Part shown: piece by piece, positions 1 to 12,829 of the stretch
Position numbering within the stretch: the stretch's first letter is position 1
How the letters are laid out: every line of letters begins with the position of its first letter
Assembly (NCBI GenBank): GCA_028023455.1
Contig: JAQFVV010006542.1
Coordinates: forward strand, 139,001-203,000
From: Epiperipatus broadwayi
Lineage: Eukaryota; Onychophora; Udeonychophora; Euonychophora; Peripatidae
Direction of reading: 5' to 3'
DNA: 64,000 bases
Program-made: the position numbers and the translations under genes
The notes under the pieces: generated by a model
Told to the model about the DNA's origin: nothing
The model's input: the letters and a program-made list of their open reading frames with translations, nothing else
Databases searched by the model: none

Positions 1-252
1 TTGTTTTAATTTAAAAATCAGAATTAATAAAATATTAATTAAGTATTTTTAAATGTTTAATGTATAATAAATTAATTACATTCAAAATTTTTAATTTAAC
101 AGCTATTCTAGTGTAATATAGAAAATATCTACAAAAATTTTGTTTGTGATTATTTCTACTTTTTCTTTCAACTATATATATATATACATGCACACATCCC
201 ACTATTTTTTGTATACCCCAAGGCACACAACCATAACCATCTCAATATATAT
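1..252. other. AT-rich flank of LTR element
   Basis: Unique-looking AT-rich sequence with a short (TA)n run. No coding region is supported. Its last bases (ATATAT at 247-252) match the ATATAT after the right LTR at 7410-7415. That fits a target-site duplication of 4-6 bp, but the sequence is too simple to be decisive. Confidence 0.5.
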
Positions 253-2826
253 TGTAACAGTCAGAAAATGTGTGACTTGTAAACATAGTGCATAATTCGA
301 CCACCATACAGAATGGCAGCACCATCGAGTAGCGAAGCCACCCGTGGTACAGAGTTCGCACAAAGTTTATCGGTTCCACAATACAATCCACAAAACAACG
401 CATCTGATGCAACATTAGTAAATATTTCCTTAGGCACGGTGGTCAGGGATATGCAAGAGATTCATGATTTTATTCTCAAGTTAGCCAATAATCAAACTAA
501 TATTAATTAAACATTCATATTTACATAATCGAGGAAATATTAAATAGAATGAGTATCGAATAAATGAAACGTAACTGCAGTCATATAGTTTAAAATTATT
601 TATTAATACATTTTAATAAAACAATCTAATAATATTTTATGGGCTAACAGCTTCAGTAGCAGGATTTGCGACATGATTATATTTTAAAGAATACATTTAT
701 TTATTTAGACATTATTTTATATTGAGGATTTCAGTAACGGTATTTCCGATACTGTAATGTTTACAAAAGGAATACATTTATTTGAAGGCGTAATCTAGCT
801 ACCTAAAATTCTCGAGTGAGTATTTCTAATGCATGCCTGGAGGGATTTATACCTTTGCAATGCAAGAGTCTAAAATATGGGTTATAAGAGTAATGGCAGA
901 CATATATTTATTTAATTAAAATATTTATTTATAACTAAGGGCAAACATTTACTTGAGAGTGAATTATGAAGATAATGCAGAGGCGGAGTGATATATAGAA
1001 TAATAAAACTAAGTAAAGGAACACGTGGTATGCTTTAGAAAGGCGATATGGAATGGCAGTATATCGAAACTGTCATGCCGTGAATGAGTTTATAAGAATG
1101 TCAGGCTGGTCTCTGCCATTGGCCCGACAAAGTAAGGTGTCACATAAGCATAACCAGGGACAAGCAGTCCATGTCGCAGTTTGCTGGCTGGCTGCATGAG
1201 ATTGTCAAATCCTACGGGAGCACCCATTATGCCCGCTTGTGTAGGACGACTGGGGTTAATTTCAACCCTGAAGAATCCAGAAATTTCACGGCAGAATGGA
1301 TCATCGCATCTCTAAAATGTAACACATGTATACTATATAAACGATTATGATGAGATTTAAATAGATTTCTGACTCGCCCTTCATTATCAACATTTACTAA
1401 AGAACGTTGGTGACTCTCAAAGAAATGTAATTTTCTGGAATTATTCATGATGATTTAATAAATACAAAATGTATATAAATTGGGAATTATTATAACTAAT
1501 ACGTCAGCCATTTGTGAAGTTGTAGACCCCTGCATTACCATAAATGAAGCATTGAATGGCATGTCGGTTTATATGAAAAATAAATTATTTATGAAAGTAA
1601 TGTTAATGAAATATGACACGCATTCACTATTTCAAGCGATCATAGATTTAAACTTTGAACATTGAGTCAATTATTAGCATGCAATAATTAAATAATAAAT
1701 ATAGATAAAATGCAGATTCTAGAAATATTCACCCAAGAAAGACAGAATGAGGTAAGCTAGATTATTAGAGAAATTTACACATTAGGTTAATTATTCAATT
1801 TTAGTTATACAAATGATAGCTTTTACATTTTACAATTTAGATAAGTAGTATGAAGAAAAGCTATAGCATATTATTAGAGTACTCTAGAGTTTGAACACAG
1901 ACAGGTACCTGTTTTATAAGAAGTTTTCTGATTCCATTAGTTTAGCAGCAAAAAGTTCACGAGTGGCAATTCTTTCTTGTATTTAGATATTTCATTTAAT
2001 TTCATAGCAGCAGCAGCTTTTTCATTTATTTCAGGCAGCAGATCTTCATGGTGAATTTATGACGGGCAATAGAAAGTTCGGCATCCGATAGGCCATCTCC
2101 TGATGGAGAATAATCTAGGTGCTTTACTCGGTCATACCTTGGCAGGAACAAATTATTTTTATTATTTTTGGAGACTCTCAGTGATCGAGAGCAAAGCTAA
2201 AGTTTAAGTGAATGTCTCCAGTAAGTCTAAGATGGCCTCTCTTCTTATCTTGATCTTTCACATTTTTTGTTAAGATATTTTTAGGTTCTACTTAATCTGC
2301 CCTGAGGATAATCAATGCATTTTGTTGGTTTTTAATTAAAGAAAGCTGCCATTCTATTGTTTACATTTTACATTTACTAATTACATTTTGGGGAATTTTT
2401 CTTTAATTAATCTATTATCTATCATTGACCGATGCTTTTAAATTTCAAAGACAAAAAGGAAACATAAGATTATTTTAACTTTTAATTAAATATTACATCA
2501 GATTTTTTTAGAATTATTATTAAATGAAATTTAAACAAAGCAATAAATATGAACTTTATAATCCAAAATAAATGATTAAAATTATACAAAATTATATAAC
2601 TAAAAGAAATCTAAATTATATTATTTTACCCCTATTTATTGCCTTTAATCTGAGATCGAAATGTGTGCATGTTTATCCTGAATTCTACATATATTTATAC
2701 ATTTTTAATATTGCTACACACACAATTCGATACCAAAAAGTTTAAATTTGGGTGGGATAGACCGGTCAGTGAGAGACGACAGAAAAAGATGAAACTTAAG
2801 ATTCGAATACGAATCTTACTGTTTCA
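253..2826 (-). repeat. 3' LTR (left copy)
   Basis: This 2574-bp repeat matches 4841-7409 almost base for base. The first match is TGTAAC and the last is the tail ending CTTACTGTTTCA. A short inverted repeat, GATTCGAATACGAATC, lies near its right end. It holds short open frames on the plus strand (313-510, 1096-1350, 1480-1665), opposite to the element's own sense. Of seven base changes between the two copies of the 313-510 frame, six alter the amino acid, so there is no sign that this frame is kept as protein. Long LTRs like this normally hold promoter and polyadenylation signals, but none was assigned. Confidence 0.85.
1096..1350 (+). other. GC-rich island with open frame inside the LTR
   Basis: About 1090-1270 is roughly half G+C while the surrounding LTR is about a quarter. 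The plus-strand frame is open for 84 codons and contains the stretch MSQFAGWLHEIVKSYG (ATG at 1171). In the other LTR the same stretch is present but loses one G after the ACAACAGGG at about 5830, which shifts the frame. The protein is not recognised. It may be a captured host or viral exon, or a structured non-coding region of the LTR. The opposite strand is also open here (1227-1448) but shows no recognisable motif. Confidence 0.3.
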
Positions 2827-2843
2827 TTTCCCCGTACTTCCCG
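2827..2843 (-). other. Polypurine tract next to 3' LTR
   Basis: Read on the minus strand, the bases just before the LTR are GGGAAGTACGGGGAAA and then TGAAAC. A G/A-rich run directly touching the 3' LTR is the usual plus-strand primer of LTR retroelements. Its strand agrees with the gag frame and the primer-binding site. Confidence 0.65.
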
Positions 2844-3073
2844 TGAACAATTAAGGGAAAACAAAGGAGGCAAAAAAGAGAAAAATTTTTACATTACATA
2901 ATTTAAAGACGAAAACATTATTATTGTTTTTACAAATATATTGAAATATAGAAAGCAGAGATTACATGAAGCAATGAACAATTAATATACCTGGATCTAG
3001 AATTTATAGTTTAATTAAAATGGCCTAATTTGCCCGTGTCTGGTTAAAATCATAGTAATAATTAGTTAAACAG

Positions 3074-3104
<31 letters not shown>

Positions 3105-3371
3105 TCTTAGAATAGGATTAGGTAGTATAATATAAAAAAAAATTTTAAGAGTAATAGTAATTAAAACAATAATATATATATAATAAAATTTCTATCTAAA
3201 ACCCTATTTGACTAAACTACAATCCATTCAACCAAGTTCATTATCAAGTTCATTTTAATATTTTCATATATGTTTAATAACCGTCCTAATAGTCTAATAT
3301 TTTTACAACCCCGGGTCAGGTTGATAATATCGATCTCATGTCATCGATGACTGCGGCTTTGGGTTTTCTAA
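2844..3371 (-). other. LTR element interior without coding region
   Basis: AT-rich interior between the gag remnant and the polypurine tract, with a (TA)n run at about 3078-3101. A pol gene would be expected in this position, but no reverse transcriptase, protease or integrase motif could be found on either strand. Confidence 0.6.
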
Positions 3372-4166
3372 TCATTGCCTTTTATCGGGTGGTTCTTTGG
3401 CCCAATGGTTCAAATCCACGGTAGTAAAAAATTCAACCATTTCTCCTATATCTGTTATTTGAATGCCTGTCATTAATGGTTGGATGGTTAGCGGCACGCT
3501 ACGCTGGATTGTTCTAAATTTCCACTTCCCCATATTCCACCAGTTTTTGGCAGATCCCTGCAGATTGTAACTAGCTATAGCTATCTGCACATCTGGCTCT
3601 TTCTTATGAAATTTTAAGAACTTCTGTGAGCTCTCTAGGTAGGTTTGAGGTTTTTCCCTTATTTCCACTCTAAATATCTTAATGTGGACCATCTTTGTTA
3701 AGTGGCTTTGGTATCCACTGTACATTTTCATGTTTTCTTCCATGACTTTTGGTCCTATTCTTTTGTCTTCGTCCATGCTTGTCTCCTTTTTACTGCTTTC
3801 ACTCAACGGTTCTTGTGGGCCTTCATCTCTTGGAATAAGGTCTATTTGCTCATCTACTATCATTGGTTTGTCAAGTATTTCTAATTCCCTTTCCTTTTCC
3901 ATATCTTTAATTTCTTCTTCCTCTTTACTAACTGGGGATATTCCATAATGTTCTTTGATCATTTCAAGATATATCAACATATCCCTATCAATTTTCTGAC
4001 GCTCCCTAACTCATATCTCCTCCTCTTCCTGACTCGTTTTTGGTTCTTCATAACTTCTTCTCACTTCCTCACGTATTTTCCTCCATTCTTCTTTACTCTG
4101 TCTAAATATTTCAAGTAACCTTAGACTGAAGTTCATTGATGCTATTCTGTCATTTTCTGCTTCCAT
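3372..4166 (-). pseudogene. Gag-like polyprotein remnant of LTR element
   Basis: A minus-strand frame starts with ATG at 4166 and runs about 264 codons to 3372, interrupted by one TGA at 4011-4013. The N-terminal half is highly charged, rich in Glu and Lys, and probably helical or coiled. The C-terminal half contains the segment PQTYLESSQKFLKFHKKEP followed by LQGSAKNWWN. This has the pattern of the retrotransposon Gag capsid domain (a helix, then a hydrophobic/aromatic 'L.G.A..WW' block). No zinc knuckle follows. Gag packages the RNA into a particle, and here it would be the only protein the element brought. The open frame from 3980 to 3372 (202 codons) is intact after the stop. The retroelement-type Gag call rests on this pattern plus the LTR context. 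Confidence 0.6.
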
Positions 4167-4795
4167 TTTTCTTAATATTATTTATTTTATACTACTAGCA
4201 TTTGACTACTCCCCACCGGTATATTGGCCCTATAACACTCTTTCGCTGCCCTCACCTACTCTACATTGCCCTATCTCTATATTGCTGCATTTAACATATT
4301 TAACATATATATTATAGCGAACTACTGGTAATGCGTATAATAAGCTACTGCTGTCTATGATATATATATATATATTTGTACTTTAACAAAATATTTACTG
4401 TTAACATATATAACAAGCTTCTGATGTCTATGCTATATATATAACAGTGTTTTAATAAAAAAATTCAATGCTACTTGCTTTCTCATTTAACGACTGATTA
4501 CTTTTTTTTTCTTGACATATATATATAAAGCAAAATATTTTCATTAGATCCGAGTATTTTCATTCCTTCTTAAATTACACACACATCCCTGCTTTCCTTA
4601 AATTTGTTATTACGTCTGCTGTCCTTTCATTCACTCGACCCACATTATTTCACTCGATTTACTTTTTTTCATTATTTTTATCAAAACAAAATCGTATATA
4701 TATAGAATAATTAGCCAACTCGAGTAACGAACGCTAAAAGAAATTTATATGCATTATATTTTGCTCAGGGTATATATGGGTTTTTTGTATCGAAA

Positions 4796-4816
4796 GCTCC
4801 ACGTTGGAAAGCGCCA
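4796..4816 (-). other. Primer-binding site, tRNA-Lys type
   Basis: On the minus strand the sequence TGGCGCTTTCCAACGTGGAGC lies about 24 bp inside the right LTR. The well-known binding site for the tRNA-Lys 3' end is TGGCGCCCAACGTGGGGC, so this matches except for extra T residues in the middle and one change. It fixes the direction of the element. The TTT interruption could be decay or a different tRNA-Lys isoacceptor. Confidence 0.65.
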
Positions 4817-4840
4817 AACGCTAAAAAAAAAATTTAACTA

Positions 4841-7409
4841 TGTAACGGTCAGAAAACGTGTGACTCGTAAACATAGCGCAGAATTCGACCACCATACAGA
4901 ATGGCAGCACCATCGAGTAGCAAAGCCACCCATGGTACTGAGTTCGAACATAGTTTATCGGTTCCACAATACAATCCACAAAACAACGCATCTGATGCAA
5001 CATTAGTAAATATTTCCTTAGGCACGGTGGTCAGGAATATGCAAGAGATTCATGATTTTATTCTCGAGTTAGCCAATAATCAAACTAATATTAATTAAAC
5101 ATTCATATTTACATAATCGAGGAAATATTATATAGAATGGGTATCGAATAAATGAAACATAACTGCAGACGTATAGTTTAAAATTATTTATTAATACATT
5201 TTAATAAAACAATCTAATAATATTTTATGGACTAACAGCTTCAGTAGTGGGATTTGCGACATGATTATATTTTAAAGAATACATTTATTTATTTAGACAT
5301 TATTTTATATTGAGGATTTCAGTAGCGGTATTTCCGATACTGTAATGTTTACAAAAGGAATACATTTATTTGAAGGCGTAATCTAGCTACCTAAAATTCT
5401 CGAGTGAGTATTTCTAATGCATGCCTGGAGGGATTTATATCTTTGCAATGCAAGAGTCTAAAGTATGGGTTATAAGAGTAATGGCAGACATATATTTATT
5501 TAATTAAAATATTTATTTATAACTAAGGGCAAACATTTACTTGAGAGTGAATTATGAAGATAATGCAGAGGCAGAGTGATATATAGAATAATAAAACTAA
5601 GTAAAGGAACACGTGGTATGCTTTAGAAAGGCGATATGGAATGGCAGTATATCGAAACTGCCATGAATGAGTTTATAAGAATGTCGGGCTGGTCTCTGCC
5701 ATCGGCCCGACGAAGTAAGGGGTCACATAAGCATAACCAGGGACAAGCGGTCCATGTCACAGTTTGCCGGCTGGCTGCATGACATTGTCAAATCCTACGG
5801 GAGCACCCATTATGCCCGCTTGTGTAGGACAACAGGGTTAATTTCAACCCTGAAGAATCCGGAAATTTCATGGCAGAATGGGTCATCGCGTCTCTAAAAC
5901 GTAACACATGTATACTATATAAACAATTATGATGAGATTTAAATAGATTTCTGACTCAGCCCTTCATTATCAACATTTACTAAAGAACGTTGGTGACTCT
6001 CAAAGAAATGTAATTTTCTGGAATTATTCATGATGATTTAATAAATACAAAACCTATATAAATTGGGAATTATTATAACTAATACGTCAGCCATTTGCGA
6101 AGTTGTAGACTCCTGCATTACCATAAATGAAGCATTGAATGGCGTGTCGGTTTATATGAAAATTAAATTATTTATGAAAGTAATGTTAATGAAATATGAC
6201 ACGCATTCACTATTTCAAGTGATCATAGATTTAAACTTTGAACATTGAGACAATTATTAGCATGCAATAATTAAATAATAAATATAGATAAAATGCAGAT
6301 TCTAGAAACACGCATCCAAGAAAGACAGAATGAGGTAAGCTAGATTATTAGAGAAATTTACACATTAGGTTAATTATTCAATTTTATTTATACAAATGAT
6401 AGTTTTTACATTTTACAATTTAGATAAGTAGTATGAAGAAAAGCTATAGCATATTATTAGAGTACTCTAGAGTTTGAACACAGACAGGTACCTGTTTTAT
6501 AAGAAGTTTTCTGATTCCATTAGTTTAGCAGCAAAAAGTTCATGAGTGGCAATTCTTTTTTGTATTTAGATATTTCATTTAATTTCACAGCAGCAGCAGC
6601 TTTTTCATTTATTTCAGGCAGCAGATCTTCATGGTGAATTTATGACGAGCAATGGAAAGTTCTGCATCCGATAGGCCATCTCCCGATGTAGAATAATCTA
6701 GGTGCTTTACTCAGTCATACCTTGGCAGGAACAAATTATTTTTATTATTTTTGGAGACTCTCAGTGATCGAGAGCAAAGCTAAAGTTTAAGTGAATGTCT
6801 CCAGTAAGTCTAAGATGGCCTCTCTTCTTATCTTGATCTTTCACATTTTTTGTTAAGATATTTTTAGGTTCTACTTAATCTGCCCTGAGGATAATCAATG
6901 CATTTTGTTGGTTTTTAATTAAAGAAAGCTGCCATTCTATTGTTTACATTTTACATTTACTAATTACATTTTGGGAAATTTTTCTTTAATTAATCTATTA
7001 TCTATCATTGACCGATGCTTTTAAATTTCAAAGACAAAAAGGAAACATAAGATTATTTTAACTTTTAATTAAATATTACATCAGATTTTTTTAGAATTAT
7101 TATTAAACGAAATTTAAACAAAGCAATAAATATGAACTTTATAATCCAAAATAAATGATTAAAATTATACAAAATTATATAACTAAAAGAAATCTAAATT
7201 ATATTATTTTATCTCTATTTATTGTCTTTAATCTGAGATCGAAATGTGTGCGTGTTTATCCTGAATTCTACATATATTTATACATTTTTAATATTGCTAC
7301 ACACACAATTCGATACCAAAAAGTTTAAATTTGGGCAGGATAGACCGGTCAGTGAGAGATGACAGAAAAAGGTGAAACTTAAGATTCGAATACGAATCTT
7401 ACTGTTTCA
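4841..7409 (-). repeat. 5' LTR (right copy)
   Basis: Partner of the 253-2826 LTR, 2569 bp, with the same TG...CA ends and nearly the same sequence throughout, including the short plus-strand frames at 4901-5098 and 6063-6248. It has small indels against the left copy, for example a missing G in the GC-rich island and a 4-bp loss near 5660. Being the 5' LTR of a minus-strand element, it would drive the gag transcript leftward. Confidence 0.85.
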
Positions 7410-8214
<805 letters not shown>

Positions 8215-10515
8215 AAAATTTCAAATATACTGATTAACATTTCTTTCCTGAGAAATATACACATAAAAATAAGACAAACAAATAAATCTAAATGAGGGAA
8301 AGTAAAATAAAATGCTGAAGCAGTCAATCTTAGCCCAAGATTGAACTCCATGTTCTATCCACTCACCAATTACTATCCTAAATTAAAACCCTATGTCTCT
8401 TCCTGCTCTTTTATTTATGTATGTATATTTTATGAATATATTTCTGAGAAGCATGCCTAAAATTTATAAAGTTAGCTTTTCAATATTTTTTATTTTTTTC
8501 CTATTAAATATATAGGTGTGGCTCATATATATATATATTGCAAAAGCAAGCATACTAACAAAATATTAATTTTATGAATATTTTATTGTACATCATTTAT
8601 AAAACTTTTTAAAATTTATTTTAATTAAATTGTATATTTGTGTAAAATCCAAGATGAAAGATGTAACCATTAATTATCCAAAAATAATTAAAGGGGTGGA
8701 AATATAATATTGTTTTAGTTTTGGAAAAGAATTTTTAATTAAAGTTTGTACTGAAAATAAAAAAGGAAATAAGAGTAATGAGTTGTATTCTTGTTCTAAA
8801 CATTTTTGTCAAATCTATTTTCAATCTATTTGGAAATAGATTTGAATATATTTTTGGAACATTATCTAATGATTGCATATCCAAGAACAATGGACAAAGA
8901 AATCTTAAGCTTTTGTTAGATTTAAGATTAGATTTTGGGCTAGAAATGAATGTTAAAAGCATTCCACAAATACCTGAGTGGTATATAAAATGGGCTGATT
9001 TTGAACACCAAAAGGAGAGTGATTATTGAAAGAACTGTATTGCTACCAGACTCCATGTTGCCTTGAAATTTAAAATGATCATCAAGTAGAAATCCAATGA
9101 CCCTTCCTAACTTTTATGGAGTCATATTTTGCTGTGGTATCATCCTGCTGTCCTGGAGTAAAGGAAAAACCTGAAATGAGAATTATGGATAGCTGAATTG
9201 AAGCTTGCTGTCACCTAAAAACTCACATGGATTTCTTAACTGCCATGCACAAGCTGGACTTTCAAAATGGACTCTTAAAATTGTGCAAGGTAATTATTTT
9301 CATGTCACCTGAAAGTTTATCTAGTCTAAAAAATCTCAAACCATACTATCAAGATTTCTTCTACTGTATTATTTAACTTTGTATTTTTTTAATACATAAA
9401 TCACTCTCAAATGATTTCCATAAATCTAATACTCTCTCGTATGCTCTAACTTTCTTTAACTTTGGTGTGGTCATTTGTTTATATGCATTTATTATTTAAT
9501 TTTATATCTCTGTTTTTATTTATTATTAATATGCCAATCTTAAGCAACCTGGTGAGCTGAATTTCTAAAATCCTTTTTTTAATTACACCTCTATGGATTA
9601 CGATTCTTAACATCCCCTCAGAACATAATATATTATTAATTAATATGCTCACTGGATTATTTTTATGAGTCAACATTTTATTTTGTGTTTTTAATATAAA
9701 AATTGTTATTTGTTTAACCCCAAATAAAATGAAGTAATTCTACCCAGAGTAAACCCATCACTTAGGCTAATTAATGCTATCAAATATTTGAAAATGTTAT
9801 TTAATTCTGAAAGGGTGACCTATTTTTTGTTTTTGATATACTAATGGTTTTTATTAATATTTTTCATACTTTTAAAATATCAAATACTTAAATATTCCAG
9901 TTATTACAAAAATCTATGAAGGTGGGACTGAATTATTTTATAAATAGCAGAAAAAGGGGATAAATTTTAATATTTTTTTTACTAAATGAAATCTTGTATA
10001 TGTATATATTATAGTGGCATAGCATATCATTTGTATAGATTATGGCATTCAAGCCAGGGTCATTTATTTTAAAGCAGTAAATACCATGTCAGGTTGTTAG
10101 TGACATCTTGCCATACTGCATTTCTGACATTCAGCTTAGCTTTGTAAATATATGTGCTTCTAATCTGGGGGTTGTGACAAGATTGAACCCATGAATGTCC
10201 TGTCCTGCAGTTAGTTGAGCTTCCTGAGACCTTCTCCATAAAAAGTTCTCTGAATGGTGGTGAATCTAGTATACCTGGCCCATGCCATGCCTAACCACAT
10301 TTCTCTAAGTACTGCTCTAAAAAGGGGGTCTTAGATTTCATTTTTATCCAGAAGCATGACCTTATTTTTTTATTTCTCTACCATTATATCAGTATGCCAC
10401 TTCTTTGATTATTATTAACTTTTTGCTTCATGATCTAATTTTAGTACTGTAATATTAAAATTGCACTCTGCTCAAATATATATATATATATATATATATA
10501 TTTGATATATATATT

Positions 10516-10551
<36 letters not shown>

Positions 10552-10935
10552 TTCAAATACTACTAGCTAGATTAATTAATAATGTTCTTTTAGTCTTATT
10601 ATACACTCCCATCATCGTAATTTTTGTATTAAAGAGTATATGTCTTGGGGAAACTAAAGCATTCTCCTTACTAATGTAAATTAAAATAATTTTCAATCAA
10701 TATTTTGTCTCATAACTAAATGTAATTTTCAAATGTGTTTTATTTATTTTCATGATCATAATGGTATGAAAATAGTTTTATTATATATGTAATAAATCCC
10801 AGAACACTCCCTGAAGTTATATGTTAGTCACCAAGTTTCAGAACTGTAGATGAAAATGTTAATAGCAATATTAAGTAATCTTTCTAATAAATGATAGACC
10901 TCTTAATACCATATCCACCAAAAATATATGTTTGT

Positions 10936-11011
<76 letters not shown>

Positions 11012-11612
11012 TTCAGTAAATAAAAGAGCATATGAGAACACTTAGCATGAATTCCAATATGTAATTATCTATCACCTGGTAGATCACTCATTCATGCACA
11101 TACTAACATATATAATTAATTTATCATGTTATTAAACTATTTTTATTGTCTAACTTATTTGAGTTGTTAGAATTACCTTCTCTCCACTTCCACACATACA
11201 ACCATGTATATGCCTATTTTAATGAAGTTATAATGTAATTAATATATGTCTCATTGTCTTCGTCACTCTGCTAGTGGGCCATACTTTAGAATAAACTCTT
11301 GTGTGCTATCATTATTGTTATTTATTAGGTATTTGATCTGGGGCTTAGGGAGTGGGTTTGAATCCAGATTGGTCCCTGATCTAAATCTCAGGCTTGAGTG
11401 GGTTTGAAGTACATTTTTTTAAGTTCCAGCTCATGTTAGATGGATCAACATGTTTTGATCAGTACAATATTAACTAATGAATTAATATATTAATTAACAA
11501 CCTGATATCCTTTATAATGTAGAACAGGCAAGATAAACTTTATATAAAATAATATTGTAAATAGCAGAAAAAAACCTTTAATTATATAATATACTTATAT
11601 AAATATCGTACT
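8215..11612. other. AT-rich region with (TA)n microsatellites, no gene
   Basis: No gene supported. It holds (TA)n tracts at about 10477-10548 (broken by TTTGA) and 10938-11009. Around 11365 the plus strand reads GGGTTTGAATCC, close to the RNA polymerase III B box GGTTCGANTCC. Around 8340 the minus strand has a weaker B-box-like GAGTTCAATCTTGG. Both may be worn tRNA-SINE remnants, but their ends cannot be defined. A frame at 8778-9029 is open on both strands and matches nothing known to me. Confidence 0.45.
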
Positions 11613-11727
11613 AAATGAAACACACAGGTGTATGATATTCCTGTGTCTATATACATAATATATAGGGTATATGAGCACAGACTTTCACACAACCCACCAC
11701 TCTCCACACTAACTCATAACACTGATA
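11613..11727. repeat. Unnamed ~100-bp dispersed repeat, copy 1
   Basis: Shares CCTGTGTCTATATA and TATGAGCACAGACTTTCACA, then a block matching CCCACCACTCTCCACACT, with copies at 12091-12202 and 16651-16748. The ACACAGG...CCTGTGT near its left end can pair as a small stem. Strand is unknown. Confidence 0.75.
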
Positions 11728-12090
11728 CACTTGAACACATATATGTTGAAAAGACAAATGATTACCAACACATGCATCCCATGCCAAACCAGCAATCATC
11801 AGTTGGTCCAGATTACCATCTCAACACATATATGCTATAAGTGCTGAGATATATATTAAGATAGCCAATCCTCACACTTTAATGAACAGGCTTCAATCTA
11901 CTCCACACTCCAACTCTTCAACAATCCATCCAAATGAAAATCTGATGATGGAATGCTCAAAGTCCACCCTGAGGCTGAGATTCTTGTCACACCCATGTTG
12001 ACCTAAAGTCAATCTGTCCCCTTATGTACAGGACATAATCCATTTAATACATATGCAAGGGATAGGCAGACATATCTACTATGTAATAAC
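11728..12090. other. Spacer between repeat copies 1 and 2
   Basis: AT-rich but less simple sequence between the two close copies of the ~100-bp repeat. It may be part of a larger repeat unit of about 478 bp. No coding region seen. Confidence 0.35.
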
Positions 12091-12202
12091 TGAAACCCAT
12101 AGGCTTATTATATACCTGTGTCTATATATGTAATATATAGGGTATATGAGCACAGACTTTCACACAACCCACCATTCTCCACACTATCTCATAACACTGA
12201 TA
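12091..12202. repeat. Unnamed ~100-bp dispersed repeat, copy 2
   Basis: Closest to copy 1 (11613-11727). The two share nearly every base from CCTGTGTCTATATA through CTCATAACACTGATA, in the same orientation and about 478 bp apart. Confidence 0.75.
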
Positions 12203-12829
12203 TTGAACTGTAGATTTTACAATAATTTGTAAGCTTACAAATATTTTATTGGAGACATATAGTCCATTATACTAATCTTTGGTTTCAAAATTATCCAAGT
12301 TAAAAATACTTCAGGGTTTTGTCACTTTGGATCACTTCCTGGATTTCTTTGTAATTGGAAAGATAGTGTCAGATTATTTACAAAATCTTTTTTCAACCAG
12401 GCCATGTTGATTTATATAACAGGGTTTTTTAAAAGCCGCTGTTGTTATTTTCCAGATAATGAATTGCAAAGAGCAGAATACATAACCAGTATTATCTAGA
12501 CAAGTGAAACTTTCTTCACAATTTTCAAGAGCACTTAAAATGTTTTAGCATGCTCTAGGAGAAAAAAAAAACAGCACAATATGAATCAAATTAATATTCA
12601 GGATAATCAAATTACATGTAGTACATTCACACAAAAATAATGTTATTCAGCCATACTATGCTTCAGTATTAAATTACTTACAAAGGCTTCTAGTAGTGAC
12701 TGCTGAAATTTTGCTCACCCTTTTTACCCTGAGCTATTGACTGTAAAAGACTCATTAATACACTTTCTTCTTTTATTCATGCCCTTCTATATATGCCTTT
12801 TGTAACCCCTCCATATATAATTAACATTG
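12203..12829. other. Spacer, no feature recognised
   Basis: AT-rich sequence between the ~100-bp repeat and LINE copy A. It may include the 5' region of copy A, but no similarity to the 5' regions of copies B or C was seen. No (TAA)n tract lies upstream of copy A. Confidence 0.35.

Larger units (their letters stand above)
253..7409 (-). mobile_element. Non-autonomous LTR retrotransposon, gag only, long LTRs
   Basis: Two direct repeats of 2574 and 2569 bp (253-2826 and 4841-7409) flank a 2014-bp interior. Read on the plus strand each repeat begins TGTAAC and ends GTTTCA, so each has the TG...CA ends of an LTR. On the minus strand the interior starts with a tRNA-Lys-like primer-binding site about 24 bp from the right LTR. 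It continues with a gag-like frame and ends in a purine-rich tract touching the left LTR. This order makes the right copy the 5' LTR and the left copy the 3' LTR. No protease, reverse transcriptase or integrase is seen, so the element must have moved with enzymes from elsewhere, as TR-GAG or LARD elements do. The LTRs differ by only a few percent by eye, so the insertion is fairly recent next to the decayed LINEs. Confidence 0.82.

Noticed and set aside
3682-3948. Plus-strand membrane-protein-like ORF
   Set aside because: It lies antisense to the gag frame, and its hydrophobic look comes from the reverse complement of Glu/Lys-rich codons.
253-7409. Simple segmental tandem duplication instead of an LTR element
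   Set aside because: TG...CA ends, a tRNA-Lys-like primer site, a polypurine tract and a gag frame, all consistent in strand, fit an LTR element much better.
8778-9029. 83-codon plus-strand ORF with KSIPQIPEWYIKWADF
   Set aside because: No family recognised, no splice context, and the other strand is equally open; kept only as a note in the region entry.
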